Positions 26,772-36,872 are shown, counted from the stretch's first letter. The stretch: DNA of 64,000 nt from Cytobacillus firmus DS1 (GCF_000565285.1 NZ_APVL01000019.1:1-64000), one strand, 5' to 3'. Program-made: numbers and translations. Notes: generated by a model not told the origin, from the letters alone.

Positions 26772-26798
26772 TTAATATACCCATGACAGGTATATTAA
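26772..26798 (+). promoter_or_regulatory. Inverted repeat upstream of copA
   Basis: TTAATATACC and GGTATATTAA are perfect ten-base arms around CATGACA, located 60 bases before the copA start. It has no T tract and is not a CsoR box. It may be a further operator or an RNA-processing hairpin that protects the copA transcript. Confidence 0.5.
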
Positions 26799-26859
26799 GC
26801 ACTGACCTTCAATAATGAATTATTTATCCTCAAACAATTTTAAAAGGAGGAACATAAAT

Positions 26860-29289
26860 ATGGCTGAGCAATCAATTGCCAAAACACAAAATGATGCTGC
26901 CGGGGAAAATGTTACATTGAGCATAACCGGCATGACATGTGCAGCATGTGCTACCCGTATTGAAAAAAACATTGCTAAGGTTCCAGGTGTGCAAAAAGCT
27001 AGTGTTAACCTCGCTACAGAAAAAGCTTCTGTTACGTATGATTCAAAAACAGCTAATGTTAACGATGTCATTGAAAAAATAAAAAAGACTGGTTACGGTG
27101 TTCAAGAGGAAAAAGTCCAGCTTGACATCATAGGAATGACATGCGCAGCATGTGCAACCCGTGTAGAAAAAGGATTAAAAAAAGTAGAAGGAATAACAAG
27201 TGCTACTGTCAATTTAGCTACTGAAAAAGCAATAATCGAGTTCATTCCTGGAAACACGAATATTGAGCAAATCATCGCCGCTATAAAAAAGGTCGGCTAT
27301 GATGCAAAGGTAGTTGGCGAGAGAGATGAAGATTATGAGCGCAATGCCAGGGAAAAAGAATATAAAAAGCAAATAAGGAAGTTTACTGTAGGGGCAATTT
27401 TATCCGTATTCTTTTTAGTTCAAATGATATCGGATTTTGCTATGGAGTATGGCAATGGAATGTTCTTTCATATGAGTCCTTGGGTACAATTCCTACTTGC
27501 TACACCAGTGCAATTCTATGTAGGCGGCCATTATTACCGTGATGCATACAATGCAGTTCGAGGCGGAAGTGCCAACATGGCTGTTTTGGTTGTACTGGGA
27601 ACTTCAGCAGCCTACTTTTACAGTCTGATTGTTACAATTTTGGGAACTGGTCAATTTTTATATTACGAAGCTGCTGCTATCGTCATGACTTTGATTGTTT
27701 TAGGGAAATTGCTTGAAACAAGAGCTAAAGGACAAACATCGGAAGCTATTAAAACGCTGATGGGACTTCAAGCGAAAACCGCCAGAGTCATTAGGGATGG
27801 AGAAGAACTTGATATACCCCTGGAAGAGGTTCAAACAGGTGACCTGATTTTTGTTCGTGCTGGAGAAAAGGTTCCTGTTGATGGGGAAATAATTGAAGGA
27901 AACACTACCGTTGATGAATCCATGCTAACTGGGGAAAGCATGCCTGTTACAAAAGGGATTGGTGACACAGTCATTGGAGCAACGGTAAACAAACATGGTT
28001 CATTTACATTTAAAGCTACCAAAGTTGGCAAGGACACGGCACTAGCACAAATTATTAAACTTGTCGAAGAAGCTCAGGGCTCAAAAGCCCCTATTCAAAA
28101 ACTCGCAGATAAAATTTCTGGAATTTTTGTACCAATTGTAATCTTAATTGCTTTAGCAACCTTTGCCATCACTTATTTCATCGCAGGATTTACACCTGCA
28201 CTTGTTAGTACGATCGCTGTCCTGGTTATTGCATGCCCTTGTGCGTTAGGATTGGCAACTCCGACAGCTGTAATGGTTGGGACAGGAAAAGGCGCTGAAA
28301 ATGGACTTCTTATTAAAGGTGCCGAACACCTCCAAACATCTCAGAGTGTAACTACGGTTGTTTTGGATAAAACAGGCACGATTACAAAAGGTGAACCAGA
28401 TGTCACCGATATTATAGCTTTTGGAAAATATAAAGAAGATGAATTACTGCAGATAGCTGCATCAGCTGAAAAAGGATCGGAGCATCCTCTTGGGGAAGCA
28501 ATTGTAAATGGTGCTAAAGAAAGTGGCATTCAGCTTCAGGAAACACAAAACTTTACTGCCATCCCTGGTCACGGAATTCAAGTAAGCATCAAAGATCAGA
28601 AGGTGCTGATTGGAAATAAGAAGTTAATGATCAAAAATAATATAGAGATAGGCACTGCTTTAAGCCGCATGGAACAGCTTGAAGGGGAAGGAAAAACCGC
28701 TATGCTAATAGCAGTTGATGACAGCCTAGCAGGCATAATCGCTGTCGCGGATACAGTTAAAGAAACATCTGCCAAAGCGATTAAACATCTTAAAAATATG
28801 GGAATTGAAGTCATTATGATCACTGGTGATAATAAATTAACGGCCGAAGCCATTGCCAAGCAGGTTGGTGTCGATAGGGTCCTCGCTGAGGTACTTCCTG
28901 AAGACAAATCTGCAGAAGTTGAAAAATTGAAGCAGGAAGGAAAAATAGTTGCAATGGTTGGGGATGGGATTAATGATGCCCCAGCACTAGCTGCTGCCCA
29001 TGTTGGAATTGCCATTGGAACAGGTACAGACGTTGCAATGGAGGCAGCGGATATAACATTAATGCGCGGTGACCTGATGGGAATTGTTGATACAATCAGT
29101 CTTTCCAAAACAACAATGAGAAAAATCAAACAAAATCTTTTCTGGGCATTTGCATACAACGTTGTATTGATTCCAGTTGCAGCAATCGGCCTTTTAAATC
29201 CGATTCTTGCTGGTGGAGCAATGGCTTTCAGCTCTGTCTCAGTAGTTGGTAACACATTATTTTTACGAAAATGGAAACCTGTACGTTGA
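26860..29289 (+). CDS. copA: Copper-exporting P1B-type ATPase CopA
   Basis: 809 residues from ATG 26860 (AAAGGAGGAAC upstream; the longer frame from 26815 has no site). Two N-terminal heavy-metal domains, each with [10 protein letters not shown]. About eight membrane segments with the Cu(I)-selective CPCALG. Actuator TGES, phosphorylation site DKTGTIT, the HP motif SEHPLGEAI, and the hinge [12 protein letters not shown]. It pumps Cu(I) out at the cell membrane. Together with csoR and copZ this is a complete copper efflux operon. Confidence 0.96.
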   Translation: MAEQSIAKTQNDAAGENVTLSITGMTCAACATRIEKNIAKVPGVQKASVNLATEKASVTYDSKTANVNDVIEKIKKTGYGVQEEKVQLDIIGMTCAACATRVEKGLKKVEGITSATVNLATEKAIIEFIPGNTNIEQIIAAIKKVGYDAKVVGERDEDYERNAREKEYKKQIRKFTVGAILSVFFLVQMISDFAMEYGNGMFFHMSPWVQFLLATPVQFYVGGHYYRDAYNAVRGGSANMAVLVVLGTSAAYFYSLIVTILGTGQFLYYEAAAIVMTLIVLGKLLETRAKGQTSEAIKTLMGLQAKTARVIRDGEELDIPLEEVQTGDLIFVRAGEKVPVDGEIIEGNTTVDESMLTGESMPVTKGIGDTVIGATVNKHGSFTFKATKVGKDTALAQIIKLVEEAQGSKAPIQKLADKISGIFVPIVILIALATFAITYFIAGFTPALVSTIAVLVIACPCALGLATPTAVMVGTGKGAENGLLIKGAEHLQTSQSVTTVVLDKTGTITKGEPDVTDIIAFGKYKEDELLQIAASAEKGSEHPLGEAIVNGAKESGIQLQETQNFTAIPGHGIQVSIKDQKVLIGNKKLMIKNNIEIGTALSRMEQLEGEGKTAMLIAVDDSLAGIIAVADTVKETSAKAIKHLKNMGIEVIMITGDNKLTAEAIAKQVGVDRVLAEVLPEDKSAEVEKLKQEGKIVAMVGDGINDAPALAAAHVGIAIGTGTDVAMEAADITLMRGDLMGIVDTISLSKTTMRKIKQNLFWAFAYNVVLIPVAAIGLLNPILAGGAMAFSSVSVVGNTLFLRKWKPVR

Positions 29290-29332
29290 TATTGTCTGAA
29301 CTAACACCTAACAAAATAAAATTGGAATTAAA

Positions 29333-29373
29333 GAATAGGATGACTCACATTAGAGTCATCCTATTCTTTTTTA
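29333..29373. terminator. Terminator after copA
   Basis: Perfect 14-base arms GAATAGGATGACTC and GAGTCATCCTATTC with a six-base loop, then TTTTTTATAT. It may also end the convergent gene at 29396. Confidence 0.88.
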
Positions 29374-29395
29374 TATTGAGGGCTCTGTAATTCAT

Positions 29396-29782
29396 TTAAA
29401 TAAAAAACCGAAGAAATGACCAACTCAATAAAAATAATGTGCCACCAGAGGCTATTAATATAGTAGTTAACTGTATTTTTTCTTTAGCTTGAAGACGTTT
29501 ATATTCTTTATAAGTAACTTCACCTTTAGCAAATTGAAGCCCTGCTTCATCTGGTGAAACCGAATAATCTCTTCCATAAGCATCTTGTAGCATGACATTT
29601 GTGATCAAAGGTAAAGCTTCACCAGGTAGTAATTTAAAGTTACTTTCAATGGATGTATTTTCTTGAATCTTCACTTGATCACCAGTGGTAGCAACACCCA
29701 CAAGGCTGTAAATGGAATACATCTTCATCTCTTCACATATTTTAAGGGCTTGTCGTTCAATGACATCATGAGTAAAGCACAA
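29396..29782 (-). CDS. Hypothetical protein with SHOCT-like motif and C-terminal membrane segment
   Basis: 128 residues from a TTG with GAGGTG seven bases upstream. The middle reads VKIQENTSIESNFKLLPGEALPLITNVMLQDAYGRDYSVSP in two halves of polar sequence. A short AGLQFAKGEVTYKEYKRLQ stretch resembles a SHOCT (short C-terminal) oligomerisation motif. A single hydrophobic helix ends the protein. There is no signal peptide, so the body is probably cytosolic and tail-anchored. Function unknown. Confidence 0.6.
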   Translation of the reverse strand: MCFTHDVIERQALKICEEMKMYSIYSLVGVATTGDQVKIQENTSIESNFKLLPGEALPLITNVMLQDAYGRDYSVSPDEAGLQFAKGEVTYKEYKRLQAKEKIQLTTILIASGGTLFLLSWSFLRFFI

Positions 29783-30117
29783 TTTCTTTCACCTCATTTT
29801 ATTAAAGACTGTGAGAGGAGAGTTTTTCTTAATTTTTCGGTTTGTGTTGTATATCAGTATTGACCTCCACATTTTTCTTTTTTTTAACATTTATATGCAT
29901 GGTCAATTTCTACTGTGTATGCATAAATTATGCATACTTATATGGTAAAAGTGAGATGTATCTAAAACACTTTTTATAATTTTAAACTCTTTTATTATAA
30001 ATGGTCAACAATCCAAGAAAATGAAATCAACTCTTGCTTCAGAGTTAGATATCCTGAAAACCCTCGTGCCATTATCTTTAATAAACCTTCATAACTCATA
30101 AGATTGGAGATAACTAA
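29783..30117. other. Intergenic with a perfect palindrome, no gene seen
   Basis: AT-rich, with stops in all frames. It holds the palindrome at 29917-29937. It lies between a leftward and a rightward gene, so it should contain two divergent promoters. Confidence 0.5.
29917..29937. promoter_or_regulatory. 21-base perfect palindrome, operator-like
   Basis: GTATGCATAA, one A, TTATGCATAC: ten-base perfect arms in the divergent intergenic region. Overlapping ATGCAT words recur at 29893. A symmetric repressor site is the simplest reading; the regulator is not identified. Confidence 0.5.
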
Positions 30118-30264
30118 ATGGTTTTTTTATCTTGGATTTTTCAAATTTTGATCATTTTCGTCATAATTATTATAGAACATATTGAAAAAGTACAGCTAAA
30201 GAAAGTTTTACCTTTAATTGCGATAGTGTTTGCTGCAGTGATTTTGTTGGTCATGATAAAGTAA
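30118..30264 (+). CDS. Small membrane protein, 48 residues
   Basis: ATG with TTGGAG upstream. Two hydrophobic segments (residues about 2-19 and 31-47) flank a short charged turn EHIEKVQLKK, so it is a hairpin membrane protein. The family is not recognised. Confidence 0.6.
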   Translation: MVFLSWIFQILIIFVIIIIEHIEKVQLKKVLPLIAIVFAAVILLVMIK

Positions 30265-30473
30265 GGATAAGTTTCAAAGAAACCAAGTTAAAACACATTA
30301 TATCCCATAAGTGATCTATATTTCATGGGAAGTTATTAATGTCTCAATTCTTAATCTGGAAATTAGTCATAGTGAAATCTCAATAATCAAGTTAGTATTT
30401 TATATATATGTATTTTAGAACAAATCTTACACAAATCATACTTAGTGATTGTTAGATAAACAGAAGAAGTTAA

Positions 30474-30716
30474 TTGAAAAATATCCGTTTATATAAAGAA
30501 AGGAAAGATGCCAAAGTGGTTATTCAATCAAATATGTCACCAGCAGCAATAGTTGAAGTTTGGTCCAATACAGCAGAAATTTTTATAAGGCATAAAATTC
30601 CGTTTACAAAGCAGGTCTTAGCAACATTGATTGATGAAGAACAACTAATTCCGCTTCTCCACGAACTAAATGCAGCTGTAGGAAGCTCTGTTTCTACTTG
30701 CATAGATGGCGGCTGA
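30474..30716 (+). CDS. Hypothetical protein, 80 residues
   Basis: TTG start with a weak purine-rich site. Soluble, mixed alpha/beta composition: basic start IRLYKERKDAKVV, then SPAAIVEVWSNTAEIFIRHKIP and LIDEEQLIPLLHELN, ending in SSVSTCIDGG with one cysteine. The even codon use and lack of interruptions support a real gene. I have an impression of similar short Bacillus proteins but cannot name a function. Confidence 0.6.
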   Translation: MKNIRLYKERKDAKVVIQSNMSPAAIVEVWSNTAEIFIRHKIPFTKQVLATLIDEEQLIPLLHELNAAVGSSVSTCIDGG

Positions 30717-31099
30717 CAAATGCCATCTACAAAGGAGTAGGTGACTCCTTGGCTTAATGAAATAGTCTTACACTTGTGTCTTTTAACTTCTATGTTATTC
30801 TCTTATAACGAAGTAACATTTTTAACAAATATTAATTTGAGTTTATTCTAAAAAGACATCCTTTTGGTGCAAAGATTTCTTAGTAAAAGAAAAAGGCGGT
30901 ATTTTACTAGTTGAATTGGAGCCATTTCGAAATACCTTTCAAAAGTTAAAAGGAAGAAAATTTGATAATAAAAAATGAAACCAAGATTACCAACAGCTTT
31001 TTTCAAGAAAGGGAGCAAATCAAAAACGCTTGGGATTATTATTTCCAAGCGTTTTTATGTGCTAATAATGTTGTTAAATTAGCTGTTGTTTATCCATGT
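30717..31099 (+). other. Intergenic with terminator; possible gene remnant
   Basis: One frame from 30841 is open for about 43 codons and reads KDFLVKEKGGILLVELEPF and on, which looks like the tail of a protein but has no start. It may be a relic. The hairpin at 31022-31056 follows it. Confidence 0.4.
31022..31056. terminator. Bidirectional terminator
   Basis: AAAAACGCTTGG and CCAAGCGTTTTT perfect arms. The A and T runs allow function on both strands, so it also ends the leftward small-gene pair. Confidence 0.82.
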
Positions 31100-31231
31100 T
31101 TAATGATTGACTTTTGATTTTTTTATTGCCATTTTCACAGTGAAAAATACTACGATTCCAATCATGGTAAGATTAAGCAGCGAACCTATAATACCATAAG
31201 CCATCATGCCAATTCCATATCCGCCCATCAT
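31100..31231 (-). CDS. Small membrane protein, 43 residues
   Basis: ATG ATG start with GGGAGTTGATC upstream. A glycine/methionine-rich N-terminus (MMGGYGIGMMAYGIIGS) leads into one membrane helix and a basic end KKSKVNH. Met-rich short membrane proteins of this kind are frequent next to copper genes. It follows the exported 78-residue protein by 15 bases on the same strand. Confidence 0.68.
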   Translation of the reverse strand: MMGGYGIGMMAYGIIGSLLNLTMIGIVVFFTVKMAIKKSKVNH

Positions 31232-31246
31232 TCGGGATCAACTCCC

Positions 31247-31483
31247 TTAAAAGTTATTCATCATACTTTCAGCACCACTTTGCTGCATCATACCATCCTT
31301 ACCATGGCATGATTCAAACATATCTTTTTGCTCCTTTGTTGAGAGGTCGGGATGCATTTCTTCAATCATGGGCTTCATTTGCCTGAAGTTTAAACCTCCG
31401 TTTCCATTCTCCTCTGCAAATGCATATGTTCCTGCTCCTAAAATAAACCCTGCACCTAAGATACCAATCACAAATTTTCTCAT
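31247..31483 (-). CDS. Small exported protein, Met/His-containing
   Basis: 78 residues. Signal peptide ending at AFAEE, then a short soluble part with EEMHPDLSTKEQKDMFESCHGKDGMMQQ. The lone Cys with His and Met may bind copper. AAAGGAGATG precedes the ATG. It is divergent from the two-component genes at 31618, and their products may regulate it. Confidence 0.72.
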   Translation of the reverse strand: MRKFVIGILGAGFILGAGTYAFAEENGNGGLNFRQMKPMIEEMHPDLSTKEQKDMFESCHGKDGMMQQSGAESMMNNF

Positions 31484-31617
31484 GTATATTCATCTCCTTT
31501 CTTGTTTTTAGAATACCTTATGGAAATGTAAATCTTATGGAGAACTTATGTGGAACATATGAAGATTGCAATTCTAATAATCGAGGATGATAAAATGTAT
31601 ACAAGGAGTGGTTACTG

Positions 31618-32331
31618 GTGACTAAAATTCTTCTTGTAGATGATGAAGATATGATTCTTGAGGTATTAAAAGCCTATTTTGAAAAAGAGGGCTGGGATAT
31701 TCTGTTGGCTTCTAATGGGATAGATGCCTTAAAAAAGGCAAAAGCCGACGACATTGATATTATTATTCTAGACCTAATGCTTCCTGATATTTCTGGAGAA
31801 GAAATATGTCGTTTAATAAGGAAAGAAAGTGATGTACCAATAATCATGCTGACTGCAAAATCAGACGAAGAGGATTTGTTAAATGGAATTAATCTTGGAG
31901 CGGATGATTATGTAAAAAAACCCTTTAGTCCAAGAGAAGTAGTAGTGAGAGCTCAAGCAATTTTAAGGAGAGTGAATAAAAGGATATCAGCTCACAAGCT
32001 TATATTTAATGAAAAAGAAATGATTATTGACTCAATAAAAAAAGAAGTAAAATTGAAAGGCAAGATTATTACCCTCACACCAATTGAATATAGACTCCTA
32101 TTTACACTGGCCAGTTACCCAGGTAGGGTTTATAGTCGGATGGAGTTACTTGAAAAGTGTCAGGAGGACGGAACTTATTATGAAGGATATGAACGGAGCA
32201 TAGACACTCATATTAAAAACCTTCGAAAAAAGATTGAAAGAGATTCACGGCAGCCTGATTATATACTGACCGTCTTTGGAATGGGTTATAAGTTTGGAGG
32301 AAGGCCCCATGCGGAAAACCATGCGCACTAG
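31618..32331 (+). CDS. OmpR-family response regulator
   Basis: 237 residues from GTG with AAGGAGTGG upstream. The receiver has DDED, phosphoacceptor Asp in IIILDLMLPD, Thr in MLTAKS and Lys in YVKKPFS. A winged-helix C-terminal DNA-binding domain follows. The kinase gene overlaps it by 23 bases. The divergent small exported and membrane genes are likely targets. Confidence 0.92.
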   Translation: MTKILLVDDEDMILEVLKAYFEKEGWDILLASNGIDALKKAKADDIDIIILDLMLPDISGEEICRLIRKESDVPIIMLTAKSDEEDLLNGINLGADDYVKKPFSPREVVVRAQAILRRVNKRISAHKLIFNEKEMIIDSIKKEVKLKGKIITLTPIEYRLLFTLASYPGRVYSRMELLEKCQEDGTYYEGYERSIDTHIKNLRKKIERDSRQPDYILTVFGMGYKFGGRPHAENHAH

Positions 32332-33670
32332 AATATTTTTTTATTTCTTAATAGTATCCTTATCAGGCATTTTATTAACTAGCCTTTCGATATTATGGGG
32401 TTTTGAAGGTCGCTTTAATGATTATTTATTAGAAGGAAGAGAGAAAAATATAAATCTGATTAAAGAAGAAATACTCAATGAGTATAAACAGACTGGCTCA
32501 CTACAGAGTGACCAAGTTGTAAATATTCTGCATGATCAAGCTATGACGGAAAATCTATATTATGAAATATATAATTCAAATGGAAAAATCCTCATTGAGA
32601 CTAGCTCAATGAGAAAGATGATGGAGAATATGGGTCACAGACAAGATTCAGAGGCGAACTATAATTCAGATACTTATAATCTTTCTGTAGATAATAGTAT
32701 TATTGGCAGCCTACAAGTGTATTATCAAGAGGAACTAGTCGCTGAGGATTTTTCATTTTTTCAAGCTATTAAAAGATATGTTTATGCTGCAGCTTTTTTT
32801 ACAGTTATACTATCAGTTTTCTTTAGTATTTTATTTTCAAAATGGCTTTCTGCTGGATTCAATAAACTTTCGGTTGCTGTACAGGAGCTCCAAAAACATA
32901 AATGGAACACCCGCTTGAACGTTGAGGAATTGACTGAGGAAATGAAAGCTCTTGGATGGTCTTTTAATAATTTAGCAAGTTCACTTTCTAATGAAGAAAA
33001 TCTTAGAAAGCAGTTTACCGCAGACCTCGCACATGAACTTCGCACACCTCTTGCATCATTGAGAAGTCAAATAGAGGCTTTTCAAGATGGAATTTGGGAT
33101 CCTACTCCGGAAAGGCTGCAACAAAGCCATAATGAGTTAATGCGCTTAGTACGTCTTGTAAATGAACTAGAAAAACTTCTTGCTGCTGAGAATCCACAGA
33201 TTAAGTTAAATGTGAGTAATATAGAAGCAAATAAGATGGCATGTTTCTTAAAAAATCAATTTGATTCAATATTTAATGAGAAAGGAGTAAAACTCCAAAT
33301 CCTTAATTCTGGAAAAGAATTATGGTTTCGTGCTGATCAAGACCGAGTTATTCAAATATTAACTAACATTCTTAATAATGCTCTTCAATATACTTCACCA
33401 AATAAAAGGGTGGTTATCTCAGTTCTTGAAAAGAATGACAATATAGGTTTCGTTGTAGCCGATGAAGGAGTTGGGATAGACGAAAAGGATCTTCCCCATC
33501 TTTTTGAACGATTTTACAGAGGAGATAAATCTAGAACCCGAAAAACCGGAGGGATTGGTATTGGCCTCTCCATAGTAAAAGCATTAGTAAATGCACATGG
33601 TGGAGACATACAGGTTACAAGTGAATTAAATAATGGCACTATCATAACGATTTTGTTCCCCAGAAATTAA
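32309..33670 (+). CDS. Sensor histidine kinase
   Basis: 453 residues from ATG 32309 with GGAGGAAGG. Two membrane segments flank an extracytoplasmic sensor of about 130 residues. HAMP-like region, H-box FTADLAHELRTPL, N box ILNNALQY, G boxes VADEGVGI and GGIGIGLSIV. It partners the regulator just before it. The signal is unknown, but surrounding genes suggest metal or envelope stress. Confidence 0.92.
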   Translation: MRKTMRTRIFFYFLIVSLSGILLTSLSILWGFEGRFNDYLLEGREKNINLIKEEILNEYKQTGSLQSDQVVNILHDQAMTENLYYEIYNSNGKILIETSSMRKMMENMGHRQDSEANYNSDTYNLSVDNSIIGSLQVYYQEELVAEDFSFFQAIKRYVYAAAFFTVILSVFFSILFSKWLSAGFNKLSVAVQELQKHKWNTRLNVEELTEEMKALGWSFNNLASSLSNEENLRKQFTADLAHELRTPLASLRSQIEAFQDGIWDPTPERLQQSHNELMRLVRLVNELEKLLAAENPQIKLNVSNIEANKMACFLKNQFDSIFNEKGVKLQILNSGKELWFRADQDRVIQILTNILNNALQYTSPNKRVVISVLEKNDNIGFVVADEGVGIDEKDLPHLFERFYRGDKSRTRKTGGIGIGLSIVKALVNAHGGDIQVTSELNNGTIITILFPRN

Positions 33671-33903
33671 TAGGCACCAAAACCTTTTCAATTTTGAATT
33701 CACAACTTTTGGTCGGGGATTTCGCTAGCTGCTATTTACTTTTCTAAGTCCTCAATCGGATCAAAAAAACTCAAGAGGAATAAATATTTATCGAATGGGG
33801 AAAAGATTAAAAGCCAATGTTTTTATCTTACATAAGCTTACACCATATTTTCTGCACATTTTACAGTTATAATATCGGAAATTGCTAAAGGAGGATTTTG
33901 TAT

Positions 33904-34551
33904 ATGTTGAAAAAAGATTTTAGAAAATCAATTTTATTTGCATTGCTTGCTTCTCTTTTATTACTTTTGGGAGCCTGTACAAATGCAAATGATGAAAACG
34001 CAGAAAACAATGAAGGCACAGAGAATACAGAAGAGAGCAAAGACAATGAAGATATGGAAGGCATGGATCATGATAATATGGATGAAGATACAGAAGGCAT
34101 GGATCATGATAATATGGATATGTCCAGCTCGGGCGAAGTTCCTGAAGGTTTAGAAGAAGCAGCTTCACCAACTTATGAAGTTGGAAGTAAAGCCATTATT
34201 GAGTCAGATCACATGTCAGGAATGAAAGGCGCTGAAGCAACAATAGTTGGAGCATATGATACTACGGTTTATACAATATCTTATACCCCGACGACTGGCG
34301 GAGAGAGAGTGGAAGATCATAAATGGGTGATCCATGAAGAGTTAGAAGGAGTCGAAGAAGAACCGCTTGAACCTGGAACAGAAGTTACTGTAAATGCGGA
34401 ACATATGGAAGGTATGGACGGAGCAACAGCTGTAATTGACTCCGCTGAACAAACTACTGTATATATGGTTGATTTCACTACAACAACCGGCGGTGAAGAA
34501 GTGAAAAATCACAAATGGGTAACAGAAAGCGAGCTATCTCCAGCTGAATAA
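33904..34551 (+). CDS. YdhK-family lipoprotein
   Basis: 215 residues. Lipobox LGAC, then an acidic Asp/Glu/Met/His linker containing the near-repeat EGMDHDNMDEDTEGMDHDN, and two DUF1541 repeats (SDHMSGMKGA and AEHMEGMDGA, with DHKW and NHKW). Short paralogue of the 12897 gene, without the coiled coil and with a lipid anchor. The ATG at 33904 has GGAGGA eight bases upstream. It is flanked by two two-component systems and could be controlled by either. Copper binding is plausible but not proven. Confidence 0.88.
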   Translation: MLKKDFRKSILFALLASLLLLLGACTNANDENAENNEGTENTEESKDNEDMEGMDHDNMDEDTEGMDHDNMDMSSSGEVPEGLEEAASPTYEVGSKAIIESDHMSGMKGAEATIVGAYDTTVYTISYTPTTGGERVEDHKWVIHEELEGVEEEPLEPGTEVTVNAEHMEGMDGATAVIDSAEQTTVYMVDFTTTTGGEEVKNHKWVTESELSPAE

Positions 34552-34583
34552 ATTTATAAAACTTTAACATAATAAATAACAAT

Positions 34584-34618
34584 AAAAAGTCGATTCCAAA
34601 CCATGGAATCGACTTTTT
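34584..34618. terminator. Bidirectional terminator between YdhK and the leftward two-component genes
   Basis: AAAAAGTCGATTCC and GGAATCGACTTTTT perfect 14-base arms with a seven-base loop. Confidence 0.9.
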
Positions 34619-34642
34619 AAATCCTTAATCACAAATAGAGTT

Positions 34643-35320
34643 TTATTCCTTGCCAGTCCATTTATATCCAACACCCCAAACCGTTAGTAAAAACTCATCC
34701 GCGGGAAATCCTGCCCTTCTCAACTTTTCCCTAATATTTCTAACATGCGAATCAATCGTGCGGTCTTCAATTGATACGCCATATCCCCAAACCGATTCAA
34801 TTAAGTGAACTCTGGAGAAAACCTTGTTTCTGTTACTTATAAATAACTGGACCATCGCAAACTCCTTAGGTGTGAGCAAGATCTCTTTATCTTCAAAATA
34901 AAGTTCATAAGAAGCTGGTTTAAGTAATAGGCCTTTAAATGAGAGGAATTCTTCTTCTGTTGTAGTTCTTCTAAGTACAGCTTCTATCCTTGCTACAAGT
35001 ACTTCTTCATCAAATGGTTTCAAAATATAATCATCTGCGCCTATTTTTAACCCTTTAACGATATCAGGCTTCTCACTTCTGGCCGTGAGCATGATAATAG
35101 GGATATCCCTAATTTTCTTGAATTCTTTGCATGCTGTCCAACCATCCATTTCAGGCATCATCACATCTAACAATATTAAATCGACATGATTTTTTTCTAT
35201 ATACGTTATTGCATCTACCGCAGATGACTTTTTAACACATTTATAACCTAATGGGGTTAAATAAAGCGCAAGTAGATCTAACATTCTGGATTCATCATCA
35301 ACTAATAGTATCGTTTTCAA
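34643..35320 (-). CDS. OmpR-family response regulator
   Basis: 225 residues from a TTG with AAAGGAG upstream. Receiver with DDES, Asp in ILLDVMMPEMDGW, MLTARS and ILKPFD; C-terminal winged helix with DRTIDSHVRNIREKLR. It overlaps the end of its kinase gene by 23 bases. Convergent with the YdhK lipoprotein gene. Confidence 0.92.
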   Translation of the reverse strand: MKTILLVDDESRMLDLLALYLTPLGYKCVKKSSAVDAITYIEKNHVDLILLDVMMPEMDGWTACKEFKKIRDIPIIMLTARSEKPDIVKGLKIGADDYILKPFDEEVLVARIEAVLRRTTTEEEFLSFKGLLLKPASYELYFEDKEILLTPKEFAMVQLFISNRNKVFSRVHLIESVWGYGVSIEDRTIDSHVRNIREKLRRAGFPADEFLLTVWGVGYKWTGKE

Positions 35321-36692
35321 TGCTATCTGCTCCTTTAAAGACTAATTCAAATTCAGTTCCGATGCCTTCCTTGCTTTTTACTGAGATTGTCCCACCATGA
35401 GCAAGGACAAGCTCCTTTACTATGGCAAGCCCCAAACCTGTTCCTCCTAAAGATCTGGTTCTGGACTTATCTACTCGATAAAAGCGGTTTAAAATATAAG
35501 GCAGGTCTTCTTCAGGTATTCCTTTTCCATTATCTCGAACCTTAATACTGACATCCTTCTTTTTGCTGCTGACAGCAAGGATTGTTTTGCCTCCAGATGG
35601 AGAGTATTTAATAGCGTTATCCAGCAAGTTAAAGATGATTTGCTCAAGTCTGATAGGATCAGCCATAATATATACTCCTTCTGGACAAACTACTTCAAAA
35701 TCCATTTCTTTTTCGTGGAATGCAGGAGAAAACTTTTGCTCAATTTTCGTAATAAAGTCAGTTAAGTCTATTGCTTTTTTTTGTATTATAAATGAATTTT
35801 TGTCCATTTTCGCTAGGTCGAAAAGGTCCTTAATTAAATCAGAAAGGCGATTCGCCTCCTCATGAATTATATTTAAATATTTGTCACGGTCCTCATTGGA
35901 TAAATTGCGTTTATGAACAATATCTGCATAGCCCTTAATATAGGTGAGGGGGGTCCTTAATTCATGAGAAATGCTCGCTAAGAAATCGTTTCGCTCTAGT
36001 TTTAAATAATTCAAGTCGCTGGCAAGCTGAGAAATAGAATCTGCTAAATCCCCGAGTTCGTCATTCCTGTTCTTTGGGAGTGAAATTGTAAAATCTCCCT
36101 TGCTAATTTTGGAAGTAGCTTCCTTCATTTTTATTAAAGGTTTTGCAAGTCCTTTAGAAAGAAAAATGATAACAATCAAGGTTAAAAAAACCGCTATTAA
36201 TCCTGTTAATATAAAATGTTTATTAATTCTTTCAATTAAAGAATGTATTGATTCTGTTTCTTGAAACATAAAAACCTTGCCAGATGTTTTGCCATCTAAA
36301 TCTATTGGACTAACTGTTGAGATAAACTTTCCCTCTTTCCAGTTATTATCAACAACCTCTCCACCTCGAGGGATATCTGAGTCTGACCTGTTAATATGGT
36401 CTTGAACCTCATAGCTCTTTACTGATGAACCAAGAATCTTACCATTCATATCAGTGATAACGACATCGGTATTTGCCTCCGATTCCATTAAAGTTACATG
36501 AGAGATTGTATCTGTATCAAAGTGTTTTTCCAGTATATCCCTGTGAGCGTTGCCTCTTGTCTGCAAAGATAGAAACTCTTCTTCTATCCTTGAATCCACA
36601 AGGGCTGAATGTAAAAAGAAAAACATAAAAATCTCAAGGCTAAAGATAATTAGAAAGAATACTATTCCAAGCTTAATCGAAATTTTTGTCAA
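35298..36692 (-). CDS. Sensor histidine kinase
   Basis: 464 residues, TTG start. A membrane helix, a periplasmic-type sensor of about 130 residues, a second helix, HAMP, H-box FLASISHELRTPLTYIKGY, N box LLDNAIKYSP, and G boxes RDNGKGI and GGTGLGLAIV. It is the first gene of the leftward pair. The signal is unknown. Confidence 0.92.
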   Translation of the reverse strand: MTKISIKLGIVFFLIIFSLEIFMFFFLHSALVDSRIEEEFLSLQTRGNAHRDILEKHFDTDTISHVTLMESEANTDVVITDMNGKILGSSVKSYEVQDHINRSDSDIPRGGEVVDNNWKEGKFISTVSPIDLDGKTSGKVFMFQETESIHSLIERINKHFILTGLIAVFLTLIVIIFLSKGLAKPLIKMKEATSKISKGDFTISLPKNRNDELGDLADSISQLASDLNYLKLERNDFLASISHELRTPLTYIKGYADIVHKRNLSNEDRDKYLNIIHEEANRLSDLIKDLFDLAKMDKNSFIIQKKAIDLTDFITKIEQKFSPAFHEKEMDFEVVCPEGVYIMADPIRLEQIIFNLLDNAIKYSPSGGKTILAVSSKKKDVSIKVRDNGKGIPEEDLPYILNRFYRVDKSRTRSLGGTGLGLAIVKELVLAHGGTISVKSKEGIGTEFELVFKGADSIENDTIS

Positions 36693-36843
36693 TTAATTCA
36701 CCCGTTTCTCAAGAAACTGCTAATTTAAATTATATTTCTTAAATTTGAAGAATTTATGCAGAATGAGACATATTTTAATACTGAGAACTTTTATATTTTT
36801 AGTGTTTAATTAAAGTCTATTCAAAATCTCGAGAATCGAACTA

Positions 36844-36872
36844 TTGACAACTTAATCGAATTTACTTAATAT
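36844..36872 (+). promoter_or_regulatory. Promoter of the oligopeptide ABC operon leader
   Basis: TTGACA (36844-36849), 17 bases, TAATAT (36867-36872). The -35 is consensus and the -10 is moderate. Transcription would begin about 50 bases before the NAG-triplet site. Confidence 0.6.

Noticed and set aside
28596-29255. 219-codon antisense frame opposite copA
   Set aside because: Open by codon bias of copA only; no ribosome binding site and no recognisable protein.
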